From Mycolicibacterium grossiae (lineage in GTDB: Bacteria > Actinomycetota > Actinomycetes > Mycobacteriales > Mycobacteriaceae), in NCBI RefSeq assembly GCF_008329645.1, contig NZ_CP043474.1, positions 5,394,001-5,458,000 on the forward strand: a stretch of 64,000 nt of DNA, in the 5' to 3' direction. How positions within the stretch are numbered: position 1 is the first letter of the stretch; the number at the start of each line of letters is the position of its first letter. A program made the translations under genes and the position numbers. Under the pieces are notes generated by a model. That model did not search any database, was not told where the DNA came from, and saw only the letters and a list, made by a program, of their open reading frames with translations. Shown here one piece after another: positions 1 to 12,140 of the stretch.

Positions 1-31
1 CGTTGCCGTGGTCCGCCGCGATGCCGAGGGA

Positions 32-37
32 TAGCCT
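32..37 (+). promoter_or_regulatory. Candidate -10 element for kgd
   Basis: A TAGCCT hexamer fits the mycobacterial SigA-type TANNNT -10 pattern. It would start the kgd mRNA near position 44, leaving a leader of about 90 nt before the GTG start. No convincing -35 is visible, which is common in mycobacteria. Prediction only. Confidence 0.35.
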
Positions 38-133
38 GAGAGATGGCGCAAGGGTGGGCCACACCGCAAGACATTCGGGCGAGCGGGCACGTGCCGGTTC
101 GCAAGGGCAGAAGGAATCGAGGCGACAGCTGCC

Positions 134-4024
<3,891 letters not shown>

Positions 4025-4100
4025 TCGTCGGGTGTGGCCGTCATGCGACGGTCACACCCCCGGTCGGCCGCGGTCGTGCCGTGCGGGGTATTCACGACGC

Positions 4101-4532
4101 ATGGCACTCATCGACAGCACCGGGCTGCACCACGTCCGCATCACCGTGACCGACCTCGCGAGGTCGCGGGCGTTCTACGAGGAGGTCCTCGGCTTCGCGG
4201 TGGCGGCCGAGTCGCCCGGCGATCCGGACGATCCCGCGGTGCGCAACGACCCCGCCCGGCTGTACGGCGGCGTGGTCTTCCAGACCAACGGCATCCTGTT
4301 CGGGCTGCGTCCGGTGGCCGACGCGAGCGACCGGTTCGATTCGACGCGGGTGGGACTCGACCACATCAGCTTCGCGGTGCCGTCGGTCGACCAACTCGAC
4401 GCCGTCGCCGAGCGACTGGCCGATGCCGGCGTGGAGCACGGCGAGGTGACGCGACTCGAGGACTTCGGCATCGCGATCCTCTCGTTCGAGGATCCCGACG
4501 GCATCAACCTGGAACTCAGCGCGCCGCTGTAG
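4101..4532 (+). CDS. VOC (glyoxalase/bleomycin-resistance) family protein
   Basis: This 143-residue single-domain protein has the vicinal-oxygen-chelate fold. It opens with HHVRITVTDLARSRAFYEEV, has a second half motif GLDHISFAV near residues 88-96, and ends with DPDGINLEL, which usually carries the metal-binding glutamate. The two halves provide the His/Glu metal ligands of the superfamily, but the substrate cannot be read from sequence. Start is ATG at 4101; the reading frame is open further upstream, but homology begins only here. It lies 76 nt after kgd on the same strand and could be read through from it. Confidence 0.8.
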   Translation: MALIDSTGLHHVRITVTDLARSRAFYEEVLGFAVAAESPGDPDDPAVRNDPARLYGGVVFQTNGILFGLRPVADASDRFDSTRVGLDHISFAVPSVDQLDAVAERLADAGVEHGEVTRLEDFGIAILSFEDPDGINLELSAPL

Positions 4533-4546
4533 CGCCGGGACTGATA

Positions 4547-4592
4547 CTGCGTGAGGGCCGCCAGCCTGCCGGGTCAGACGACCCTCACGCAG
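4547..4592. terminator. Bidirectional hairpin terminator (11-bp stem)
   Basis: CTGCGTGAGGG (4547-4557) and CCCTCACGCAG (4582-4592) are perfect inverted repeats with a 24-nt loop. They sit exactly between the convergent ends of the VOC gene and the DUF732-like gene, as expected for a shared terminator. There is no U-tract on either side, as usual for mycobacterial hairpins. Confidence 0.6.
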
Positions 4593-4604
4593 AAATCCGT
4601 GTCG

Positions 4605-4979
4605 CTACAGACCGAGCAGGCCGAGCGGGATGGGCGAGTTGCCACCGGCCAGCGAGGCGACCGCGCCGGGGCAGAACATCTTGATGGCCAGGCCGGTGAA
4701 CATCGTGGCCGGGCCGAGCGGCCTGCCCAGGGTGTCGGCGACCCTCCCCGCCACGTCGGCGGCCTGCTGGCCGGGCTCGGCGAGCATCGGGCATACCGAC
4801 TGACCGACCGAGACGGCGGTTGCCGGGTCGATGCCGCCGAGACCGGCCGTGCCCAGCGCCGCGACGAAGGGATCGACGCCCGGGTCGGCCTGGGCCGGTG
4901 CCATGCCGAGCGTGGCGGCGCCGAAGATGCCGGCGCTGAGGGCCAGCGAGGCGACGGTCGCGGTGCGAAGACGTGTCAT
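4605..4979 (-). CDS. Small exported DUF732-like protein
   Basis: This 124-residue protein has an N-terminal signal peptide, with probable cleavage after APAQA at residue 31. The mature part carries two cysteines, C63 in the SVCPML context and C103 in the MFCPGA context. Their spacing and surroundings match the DUF732 family of small secreted actinobacterial proteins, where they probably form one disulfide. The family's function is unknown. It ends against the VOC gene across a shared hairpin. The upstream Shine-Dalgarno is weak. Confidence 0.75.
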   Translation of the reverse strand: MTRLRTATVASLALSAGIFGAATLGMAPAQADPGVDPFVAALGTAGLGGIDPATAVSVGQSVCPMLAEPGQQAADVAGRVADTLGRPLGPATMFTGLAIKMFCPGAVASLAGGNSPIPLGLLGL

Positions 4980-5027
4980 GGTGGGTTCTTCGCGGTCTGC
5001 CCCGGATGCGTTACCCCCGCCGCCCGG

Positions 5028-5044
5028 CGGTACCCGCGGTACCG
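5028..5044. promoter_or_regulatory. Inverted repeat in the SDR promoter, candidate operator
   Basis: CGGTACC and GGTACCG flank a CGC centre, making a 17-bp inverted repeat. It lies immediately upstream of a TAAAGT hexamer (5047-5052) that fits a -10 for the SDR gene, so the repeat falls in the spacer where a repressor would act. No regulator gene is adjacent. Confidence 0.4.
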
Positions 5045-5079
5045 GCTAAAGTGCACACGAGTCGAATAGAGGAGTGGCC

Positions 5080-5910
5080 ATGGAGGGCTTCGCGGGCAAG
5101 GTCGCCGTCATCACCGGCGCGGGTTCGGGCATCGGTCGGGCGCTGGCGATCGAGCTGGCGCGATCCGGCGCCAAGGTCGCCATCAGCGACGTGAACACCG
5201 AGGGACTCGCCGTCACCGAGGAGCGCATCAGGTCGATCGGCGCGCCGGTCAAGGCCGACCGCCTCGACGTCACCGAGCGCGAGGCCTTCGAGCTGTACGC
5301 CGACGAGGTCAAGGCACACTTCGGCAAGGTCAACCAGATCTACAACAACGCGGGCATCGCCTTCGCCGGCGACGTCGAGGTCAGCAGTTACAAGGACATC
5401 GAACGCGTCATGGACGTCGACTTCTGGGGCGTCGTCAACGGCACCAAGGCGTTCCTGCCGCACCTGATCGAGTCCGGCGACGGACACGTCGTCAACGTCT
5501 CCAGCGTGTTCGGCCTGTTCTCGGTGCCCGGCCAGGCGGCCTACAACGCGGCGAAGTTCGCCGTCCGCGGCTTCACCGAGGCGCTGCGCCAGGAGATGGC
5601 CCAGGCCAAGCGTCCGGTCAAGGTCACCACCGTGCATCCCGGCGGCATCAAGACCGGCATCGCGCGCAACATGAGCGCCGCCGAGGGCATCGACGTCGAG
5701 GCACTCGCGAAGACGTTCGACAAGAAGCTGGCCAGCACGTCACCGGAGAAGGCCGCCCAGGTGATCCTCGACGGCGTCCGCAAGAACAAGGCCCGCGTCC
5801 TCATCGGCAACGACGCGAAGGCACTCGACGCCATCGTGCGCCTCACCGGCTCGGGCTACCAGCGACTCTTCTCCGGCGTGATCGCCAAGGCGTTGCCGAA
5901 CACGCACTGA
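5080..5910 (+). CDS. Classical short-chain dehydrogenase/reductase
   Basis: This is an NAD(P)-dependent oxidoreductase of the SDR family, 276 residues. The cofactor motif TGAGSGIG is at residues 13-20, NNAG follows in the middle, and the catalytic YxxxK is Y155/K159 after a VSS serine. Substrate is unknown. The C-terminal part resembles the mycobacterial SDRs annotated as acetoin or general alcohol dehydrogenases. ATG 5080 is chosen over GTG 5074 because AGAGGAG (5068-5074) then has correct 5-nt spacing. A candidate operator and -10 lie just upstream. Confidence 0.88.
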   Translation: MEGFAGKVAVITGAGSGIGRALAIELARSGAKVAISDVNTEGLAVTEERIRSIGAPVKADRLDVTEREAFELYADEVKAHFGKVNQIYNNAGIAFAGDVEVSSYKDIERVMDVDFWGVVNGTKAFLPHLIESGDGHVVNVSSVFGLFSVPGQAAYNAAKFAVRGFTEALRQEMAQAKRPVKVTTVHPGGIKTGIARNMSAAEGIDVEALAKTFDKKLASTSPEKAAQVILDGVRKNKARVLIGNDAKALDAIVRLTGSGYQRLFSGVIAKALPNTH

Positions 5911-5931
5911 CGCCCGCGTGCCCGGGGGGGC

Positions 5932-6837
5932 TCAGTGGCCCAGTGGGTGCGACGACAGCCAGTCGTCGGCCAGCGCCGCCGGGTCCTTGCCCTCGTCGTC
6001 GATCTGGCGCAGCATGTCCGCGAGCGCGCCGGTGTCCAGTTCCCCGGCGATCTGGTTGAGTGCGAGCACCTGCGACTCGGTCAGCTCGTTGCGCCGGTAG
6101 AGCGGCACGACGTTCTCCGCGCGGATCAGCCCCGTCTCGTCGGTGAGCACCACCGCCCAGTCCGGCACGTCGGGTGCCGCCGTCGACGTCCACGCCAGCT
6201 CGATCCGATCGCTGCGCAGTGCGTCGAACAGCGGCCCTGGGTCCCGGAACTCGCGCGGCTGCGGCAGCGGGCACGAGCCCACCACCGCGGGCGTCGCGGA
6301 TCCCGCGACGGCACCGGCCACCGGCCGGCCGCAGGTGCGGGCCAGCGCCGTGACGTCACGGCCACCCCAGGCGGCAGCCGTCCGTTCCGTCACCGCGACG
6401 GCGGGCTCGTCATCGGCCGACTGCGCGTAGTCCCCGGCGGCGAGGCCCTCCGGTAGCGCCGCGAGCATCGACCGGTACACCTGCTCGGGCGCCCGCGCCG
6501 TCGACTGCGGGTCGAACCGGGCCAGCAGCCGTCCGGTCAGCCCCGGAGACACCCGCACCTCCCCCGAGTCGAGCCCGGCGACCGGGTCGGCGGTCACGGC
6601 GACGTGGGCGGCGTTGCCGTAGTAGCGCAGCGCCGCGGCGTACAACTCGGCCAACAGCACCGACTCGGGATCGCTCGACGCGCCGACCGGGATCGACGGC
6701 GGCGCCGACGATGCGTCACCGCAGCCGGCGATCAGCAGGGCCGCCGCCGCCACCGCCAGCCCGTGCACCCACGGACGTCCGTGGCGGCCACGGCGCTCGG
6801 CGTCGCCAGGCGTGCGCGCCACCGTGCTTTCCGCCAC
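5932..6837 (-). CDS. Lipoprotein, glycine-betaine/osmoprotectant-binding (OpuAC-like)
   Basis: A substrate-binding lipoprotein of the OpuAC type, about 301 residues. The lipobox LIAGC places the lipidated cysteine at about residue 39, after an Arg-rich n-region and an alanine-rich core. The mature protein shows the family's two-lobed pattern, with ALRSDRIELAWTSTAAPD and a conserved C-terminal stretch. The start is uncertain. GTG at 6837 has a TACGGT hexamer 7 nt upstream, predicting a leaderless mRNA; GTG at 6846 is possible. No permease or ATPase gene is adjacent, so it is an orphan binding protein. It converges with the SDR gene. Confidence 0.7.
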   Translation of the reverse strand: MAESTVARTPGDAERRGRHGRPWVHGLAVAAAALLIAGCGDASSAPPSIPVGASSDPESVLLAELYAAALRYYGNAAHVAVTADPVAGLDSGEVRVSPGLTGRLLARFDPQSTARAPEQVYRSMLAALPEGLAAGDYAQSADDEPAVAVTERTAAAWGGRDVTALARTCGRPVAGAVAGSATPAVVGSCPLPQPREFRDPGPLFDALRSDRIELAWTSTAAPDVPDWAVVLTDETGLIRAENVVPLYRRNELTESQVLALNQIAGELDTGALADMLRQIDDEGKDPAALADDWLSSHPLGH

Positions 6838-6897
6838 GCGATGCACCGTAGCGCACACCGCAGCCCTGCCCGCCCGGGCCGTCGCGTCGCGAGCAGG

Positions 6898-6923
6898 TGC
6901 CTGCCAGGCAGGGCGCGTACCAT
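6898..6923 (+). promoter_or_regulatory. corA promoter with overlapping palindrome
   Basis: TGCCTG-C-CAGGCA (6898-6910) is a perfect inverted repeat. It lies just before a TACCAT hexamer (6918-6923) that fits a -10 for corA. The repeat would overlap the spacer and -35 region. The site is a prediction; no regulator is known to me for it. Confidence 0.35.
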
Positions 6924-6984
6924 CTGAGCAGTCGTTTCGGGCTGCCACCGGCCCATCTCCGCCGCCGAGTCCGGGAGGCCGCGC

Positions 6985-8088
6985 ATGCCGTCACTCCGTG
7001 CCCTGCAACCGTCGAAGCTGCGGCCCACCGGCCGCCGGACGGACGGTCCCGACGCCTCCTCCATTCACGTCCCCGTCGCACGGGCCATGGTCGACTGCGG
7101 CGTGTACGCCGACGGGTCCCGGCTGGCCGGCAAGTACACCCATGCGGCTGCCGTGGCCAAGGTCCGCGAACTCGAGGCAGACGGTGTGCCGGCCTTCGTG
7201 TGGATCGGTCTGCACGAACCCGACGAGCACCAGATGCAGGCCGTCGCCGACGTCTTCGGTCTGCACGAGCTGGCCGTCGAGGACGCCGTGCACGCCCACC
7301 AGCGCCCCAAGCTCGAGCGCTACGACGAGACGCTGTTCATGGTGCTCAAGACCGTCACCTACGTCGAACACGAATCGGTGGCCAAGGCCCGCGAGATCGT
7401 CGAGACCGGCGAGATCATGATCTTCGTCGGCCACGACTTCGTCGTCACCGTTCGACACGGCGACCACGGCGGGCTCGCGGGGGTCCGCAAGCACATGGAC
7501 TCGGCGCCGGCCAACTGCAAGCTGGGCCCGTACGCCGTGATGCATGCGATCGCCGATCACGTGGTCGACTCCTACCTGGACGTCACCGATCTGGTGGAGA
7601 CCGACATCGACGCGATGGAGGAGAACGTGTTCTCCCCCCACAGCACCACCGACATCGAGCACATCTACATGCTCAAGCGCGAGGTCGTCGAGATGCGCCG
7701 CGCGATCACCCCGCTGACCATGGCCCTGCAGCGCCTCGGCAGCGACCACAACGACCTCATCTCCAAGGAGGTCCGCCGCTACATGCGCGACGTCCTCGAC
7801 CACAACACCCAGGCCGCCGACCGCATCGCGAGCTACGACGAGGTCCTCAGTTCACTGGTGCAGGCCGCGGTCGGCAAGGTGTCGATGCAGCAGAACGTCG
7901 ACATGCGCAAGATCTCCGCATGGGTCGCCATCGCTGCCGTCCCCACCATGCTCGCGGGCATCTACGGCATGAACTTCGATGACATGCCCGAATTGCATTG
8001 GCGCTTCGGCTATCCCGCCGTCGTCCTCGTCATGGTGAGCGTCTGCTACTTCCTCCACCGCACGTTCCGGCACAACGGCTGGCTCTGA
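6985..8088 (+). CDS. corA: CorA-type magnesium/cobalt transporter
   Basis: This inner-membrane divalent-cation channel has 367 residues, the usual length. A long soluble N-terminal domain rich in acidic and helical segments precedes two C-terminal membrane helices. The selectivity motif YGMN is at 327-330, followed by a short loop and the last helix. The protein ends with a basic tail (HRTFRHNGWL). The family is a homopentamer gated by intracellular Mg2+. It is next to the trehalose importer in M. tuberculosis as well, but here a 1.4-kb accessory pocket separates them. ATG start. Confidence 0.95.
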   Translation: MPSLRALQPSKLRPTGRRTDGPDASSIHVPVARAMVDCGVYADGSRLAGKYTHAAAVAKVRELEADGVPAFVWIGLHEPDEHQMQAVADVFGLHELAVEDAVHAHQRPKLERYDETLFMVLKTVTYVEHESVAKAREIVETGEIMIFVGHDFVVTVRHGDHGGLAGVRKHMDSAPANCKLGPYAVMHAIADHVVDSYLDVTDLVETDIDAMEENVFSPHSTTDIEHIYMLKREVVEMRRAITPLTMALQRLGSDHNDLISKEVRRYMRDVLDHNTQAADRIASYDEVLSSLVQAAVGKVSMQQNVDMRKISAWVAIAAVPTMLAGIYGMNFDDMPELHWRFGYPAVVLVMVSVCYFLHRTFRHNGWL

Positions 8089-8134
8089 GCGACTGAGTCC
8101 CCCTCACCAGCAATGTCCTCGACGGCCTCGGTGT

Positions 8135-8150
8135 TGCACTGTACAGTGCA
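8135..8150. promoter_or_regulatory. 16-bp perfect palindrome upstream of the broken hydrolase
   Basis: TGCACTGTACAGTGCA is a perfect palindrome of the kind bound by TetR-family or similar dimeric repressors. It covers TACAGT (8142-8147), a plausible -10, with TCGACG 17 nt upstream as a weak -35. A partial extension, GTGCA, follows directly. The gene it would control is the interrupted hydrolase starting at 8218. No regulator gene lies next to it. Confidence 0.6.
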
Positions 8151-8217
8151 GTGCATAGCGGTCGATTGGAGGACCGCGCCGTCGCACCCACCGCGGTCTG
8201 GACGAAGGAGGAACTCG

Positions 8218-9420
8218 ATGAAGGTTGGCTTCCGCGACGACTCGTTCGCGTTCGAACTCGTCCGCAACCTGGGTTTCACGTACTACGGCGGTGCCGACAT
8301 CGCCGAGCTGATGGCGACGGTGGACGACATCGCCGAGGGCGACTTCGACAGCTAGTATCGGGGCTGGCACCGCCGCGGCGAACGCGTCCTCGGCCGTGCC
8401 GAGCAGTACCTGGCCGGCGGCCACCTCGTCAGTGCCCGGGAGGCCCTGCTCCGTGCGTCGACGTACTTCCGGATGTCGGAGTTCTATCTGCACGGCGACC
8501 CGGATGACCCGCGCATACTGGCCGACGCCACGGCATCGCAGCAGGCGTACGCGAAGGCCGCCGAGCTGATGGGACCGACCTGGGAGCCGGTCGAGATCCC
8601 CTACAAGGGAACGACGTTGCCGGGCTACTTCTACAAGCCCGACGCATCCGACGAGCCCCGCCCCACCCTCGTCTTCCACGGCGGGTACGACTCGAGTGTC
8701 GAGGAGCTCTACTACTTCGGCGCTGCGGCAGCGGTCCGGCGCGGCTACAACTGCCTGACCTTCGACGGCCCGGGTCAGGGCATGCCGCTGCGGGAGCAGA
8801 AGCTGTACTTCCGGCACGACTGGGAGAAGGTCGTGACCCCGGCCGTCGACTACGTCCTCTCCCGTCCGGACGTCGACGGCGATCGACTGGCGTTGCAGGG
8901 CATGAGCCTCGGCGGGTACCTCGCCGCCCGCGCGGTGGTCTTCGAGCCGAGGTTCGCCGCGGCCATCCTCTTCGACGGCGTATGGAGTCTCGTCGACAGC
9001 ATCTGGGGCATCCTCTCCCCCGAGGCGAAGGCGGCCTTCGAGGCCGGAGACGCCGCGACCTACGACCGGATCGTCGGTGAGGCGATGGCGGCCGACACGC
9101 AGGTGCGGTGGACCTTCACCCAGGGCACCTTCAGCTTCGGCGTGCCGTCGCCGTACGCCCTGACCGTCGAGAGTGCGAAGATGACGCTGGACGACGACGA
9201 CGTCGTCGGCCGGATCACCTGCCCCACGCTGGTGATGGAGGCCGACGGCGACCAGTTCTTCCGTGGGCAGCCGGAACGCGTCTACGACGCCCTCACCGCA
9301 CCAAAGACCTTCGCCCGCTTCACCGCCGCGGACGGCGCCGAGAACCACTGCCAGTCCGGCGCATTGGCGTACAAGGACGAAGTCGTCTTCAACTGGCTCG
9401 ACGACGTGCTGCAGGCCTGA
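8218..9420 (+). pseudogene. Alpha/beta hydrolase (dihydropseudooxynicotine hydrolase-like) interrupted by an in-frame TAG
   Basis: Reading through one TAG codon (8353-8355) gives a single 400-codon frame typical of the two-domain alpha/beta hydrolases related to 2,6-dihydropseudooxynicotine hydrolase. The N-terminal helical lid runs to about residue 130. The nucleophile is S230 in GMSLGG, followed by an acid in EADGDQ and the catalytic histidine H377 in ENHCQSG. The TAG sits at codon 46 between DFDS and YRGWHRRG, where the family usually has tryptophan, so TGG to TAG is the likely change. The start has a good Shine-Dalgarno (GAAGGAGG, 8204-8211). ATG 8473 could restart only a lid-truncated form and has no ribosome site. 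Everything downstream is intact, so decay is recent or the base is a sequencing error. Confidence 0.8.
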
Positions 9421-9423
9421 GCC

Positions 9424-9557
9424 CGCCGCTCAAGTTGAATTGGCGGCTCGCCGCTCACGTCGGATTGGCGGCTCGCCGCCTAAGTTGGATTGGCGGCTCG
9501 CCGCTCAAGTCGGATTGGCGGCTCGCCGCTCACGTCGGATTGGCGGCTCGCCGCCGT
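9424..9557. repeat. 25-bp tandem repeat array (about five copies)
   Basis: Units beginning ATTGGCGGCTCGCCGCT start at 9439, 9464, 9489, 9514 and 9539, exactly 25 bp apart, with a partial unit before the first. Each contains GCGGC-TC-GCCGC, a small self-complementary core. Units differ at a few positions (CACGTCGG, TAAGTTGG, CAAGTCGG). The array follows the hydrolase stop directly and runs into the last codons of the opposite gene, whose stop is at 9530. It is a minisatellite likely to vary in copy number. Confidence 0.9.
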
Positions 9558-10123
9558 GGATCCCGGACGTCGACCCCGTCGGTCACCCACGCTTCCCGCA
9601 TCGCCTCGGCACCCTTCAACCGCACCCACGCGGCCTCGGTCGGGGTGATCGGCGTGGCCCGCAACAGCCGCACCGGCTGCTGCGCACCCGGCAGCTCGAC
9701 GTCCGCGATGTCGCTCTCGCTCAACAACATCGCGGTGAACGGCGCGCCCTCCCACAGCGGCGTCTCGAGGTCCACCAGCGCATCGGGCACCAGGATCAAC
9801 CCCTCCACGGCGGGCGTCGACGCCAGCACCGCGATCGACCGGGCCAGCCCCGGGGGCGTCGGCCCGCGCAGCGCCACCGCCACCTCCGCCCGTGGCCCGT
9901 CCGACGCGTCGACGACGAACTCCGTCGGATCGAGCATCGGGTGCCGCGAGCAGCCCAGCGAGACGTAGTGCAGCACACCGTCGCCGTCGGGACCGTAGCG
10001 CAGCACCTCCATCGGCTCGGCACCGAGGAACGTCACGCTCGCCGTCACGGGCTCGTCGCTGACGCCGGCGGCGGTGAAGTGTCCGTCGAGGCGGGCGCGG
10101 ACCGCCGTCAGGACGTCGCTCAC
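9530..10123 (-). CDS. Suppressor-of-fused-like domain protein, fifth gene of the trehalose importer operon
   Basis: This 197-residue protein has the bacterial suppressor-of-fused-like pattern, with VTFLGAEPMEVLRYGP near residues 29-44, HYVSLGCSRHPM, and EGAPFTAMLL followed by the C-terminal ATPITPTEAAWVRLKG block. The bacterial family is cytosolic and of unknown function. Its GTG start overlaps the sugC stop by 4 nt (GTGA), so it is translated after SugC. Its last residues are encoded inside the 25-bp tandem repeat, so the C-terminus may vary between strains. I recall no such gene after sugC in M. tuberculosis. Confidence 0.75.
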   Translation of the reverse strand: MSDVLTAVRARLDGHFTAAGVSDEPVTASVTFLGAEPMEVLRYGPDGDGVLHYVSLGCSRHPMLDPTEFVVDASDGPRAEVAVALRGPTPPGLARSIAVLASTPAVEGLILVPDALVDLETPLWEGAPFTAMLLSESDIADVELPGAQQPVRLLRATPITPTEAAWVRLKGAEAMREAWVTDGVDVRDPRRRAANPT

Positions 10124-11292
10124 CCGGCCGGCGGTATCGACAGGTTGACGCCGGAGTCGGCGTCGAACAGCACCAGCCGCGATGTGTCGAAGACCAGCTC
10201 GGCGGTCTGACCCGCCGACAGCCTCGACTCGGTGGACACCCGCGCCACGAATTCGTTGACGCCGACGCTCGATTCGGCGGCCAGTTCGGCCAGCTGGCTC
10301 GCCTGCGCCCCGTCGCCCTCGGAGGAGAAGTGCACGTACTTCTCCGCGCCGAGCGACTCGACCAGATCGACCGTCACCTGGAACGTCAGGCCCCGGATCC
10401 GCGCGTAGGAGTCGATGAGCGCCGCGTCGTCGAGGTGCTCTGGGCGGATGCCGGCGATGACGTTGCGTGGCGTGGGGTGCTGGTTCAGAACGTCGGTCGC
10501 CTCCTGGCTCAGCGTCACCTCGCCGAACGGCAGGCGCACGCCGACGTCCGTGCGTGTCGCGGGGAAGAAATTCATCGCCGGCGACCCGATGAAGCCGGCC
10601 ACGAACAGGTTCGCCGGCCGCTCGTAGAGTTCCTCCGGCGTGCCGATCTGCTGGGCAACGCCGGCCAGCATCACGACCACGCGATCGCCGAGCGTCATGG
10701 CCTCGGTCTGGTCGTGCGTGACGTAGATCGTGGTGGTGCCCAACCGGTTCTGCAGCTTGGCGATCTCCGAGCGCATCTGCACGCGCAGCTTCGCGTCGAG
10801 GTTGCTCAGCGGCTCGTCCATGAGGAAGGCCTTGGGGTTGCGGACGATCGCGCGCCCCATCGCCACGCGCTGGCGCTGACCGCCGGACAGCTGGGCCGGC
10901 TTGCGGTCCAGCAGCTCGGTGAGGTCGAGGATCTTCGCGGTTTCCTCCACCTTGGCGGCGACATCGGCCTTGCTCACCTTGGCCAGCGTCAGCGGGAACG
11001 CGATGTTCTGCCGCACGGTCATGTGCGGGTAGAGCGCGTAGGACTGGAACACCATCGCGATGTCGCGGTCCTTCGGTGCCTTCTCGTTGACCCGCTCGCC
11101 GCCGATGGTCAGCTCACCGGAGCTGATGTCCTCCAGCCCGGCGATCATGTTGAGGGTGGTCGACTTCCCACACCCGGACGGCCCGACCAGGATGATGAAC
11201 TCGCCGTCGGCGATGGAGAGCGACAGGTCCCTGACCGCCGTCGCGCCGTTCGGATAGCTCTTGGTGACGTGGTCCAAGACGATTTCGGCCAT
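10120..11292 (-). CDS. sugC: Trehalose ABC importer ATPase SugC
   Basis: This MalK-type ATPase drives the LpqY-SugABC importer, which recovers trehalose released during mycolate transfer at the cell wall. It has 390 residues. Walker A GPSGCGKST is at 37-45, signature LSGGQ at 135-139, Walker B AFLMDE at 155-160, and a C-terminal TOBE/regulatory region follows about residue 235. The start is ATG 11292; upstream reading is sugB territory in another frame. It lies 11 nt after sugB and overlaps the next gene by 4 nt. Confidence 0.96.
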   Translation of the reverse strand: MAEIVLDHVTKSYPNGATAVRDLSLSIADGEFIILVGPSGCGKSTTLNMIAGLEDISSGELTIGGERVNEKAPKDRDIAMVFQSYALYPHMTVRQNIAFPLTLAKVSKADVAAKVEETAKILDLTELLDRKPAQLSGGQRQRVAMGRAIVRNPKAFLMDEPLSNLDAKLRVQMRSEIAKLQNRLGTTTIYVTHDQTEAMTLGDRVVVMLAGVAQQIGTPEELYERPANLFVAGFIGSPAMNFFPATRTDVGVRLPFGEVTLSQEATDVLNQHPTPRNVIAGIRPEHLDDAALIDSYARIRGLTFQVTVDLVESLGAEKYVHFSSEGDGAQASQLAELAAESSVGVNEFVARVSTESRLSAGQTAELVFDTSRLVLFDADSGVNLSIPPAG

Positions 11293-11303
11293 GTGGCTCC
11301 TGC

Positions 11304-12140
11304 CTATCCCTTCACCGCGCCGGACGTGAGGCCTGCGACGATACGTCGTTGGAAGATGAGGACGAACACGATGATCGGCACGGTGATCACCATGGCGCCG
11401 GCCGCGATCGACCCGGTGGGTTCCTCGAACTGCGAGCTGCCGGTGAAGTTCGCGATCGCCACCGGCGCGGTGATCGCCCGCTCGGTCGCCGTCAGCGACA
11501 GCGCCAGCAGCAGGTCGTTCCAGGCGAAGATGAACACCAGGATGGCGGCGGTGACGATGCCCGGCGTCGCCAGCGGGGCGATCACCTTGCGGAACGCCTG
11601 CGCGGGCGTCGCGCCGTCCATCTTGGCGGCCTTCTCCAGATCCCACGGGATCTCTTTGAAGAACGCCGACATCGTGTAGATCGCCAGCGGCAGCGCGAAC
11701 GTGATGTAGGGGATGATCAGCCCGGGCCAGGTGTCGAACAGACCGATGCGGCGCTCGATGTTGAAGATCGGCGTGACGAGCGAGATCTGCGGGAACATGG
11801 CGATCAGCAGGGCGACGCCGACGAGGAGCTTCTTGCCCGGAAACGTCAGCCGCGCAATGGCATAGGCGGCCATGCCGCCGATCAGTACGGCGATGGCCGT
11901 GGTGATGAGGCCGATGCCGATCGAGTTGACCAGCGCCGAGGAGAAGACGTTGCCGGAGAAGATCGCCTTGTAGTTGTCGAACGTCACCTCCGCCGGGACG
12001 AGCTTGCCGTCCTTCACGCTCGACGTCGGCTTCAACGACAACGACAGGATCCACAGCACCGGGAACAGCGCATACAGCACGACCAGGACGTTGATGACGG
12101 CCCAGCCGGCGCGGCGCTGCGTGCTGACGTGCTCGTCCAT
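11304..12140 (-). CDS. sugB: Trehalose ABC importer permease SugB
   Basis: A six-helix permease of the MalG type, 278 residues, forming the membrane channel with SugA. It starts with a short cytosolic segment and a first helix (VINVLVVLYALFPVLWILSL). The EAA loop that contacts the ATPase appears as LEKAAKMDGATPAQAFRKV near residues 173-191. It ends RRIVAGLTSGAVKG. The ATG at 12140 shares one base with the sugA stop (TGATG), so translation is coupled. Confidence 0.95.
   Translation of the reverse strand: MDEHVSTQRRAGWAVINVLVVLYALFPVLWILSLSLKPTSSVKDGKLVPAEVTFDNYKAIFSGNVFSSALVNSIGIGLITTAIAVLIGGMAAYAIARLTFPGKKLLVGVALLIAMFPQISLVTPIFNIERRIGLFDTWPGLIIPYITFALPLAIYTMSAFFKEIPWDLEKAAKMDGATPAQAFRKVIAPLATPGIVTAAILVFIFAWNDLLLALSLTATERAITAPVAIANFTGSSQFEEPTGSIAAGAMVITVPIIVFVLIFQRRIVAGLTSGAVKG

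Noticed and set aside
9424..9557. CRISPR array
   Set aside because: The repeat is contiguous with no spacers, and no cas genes are present.
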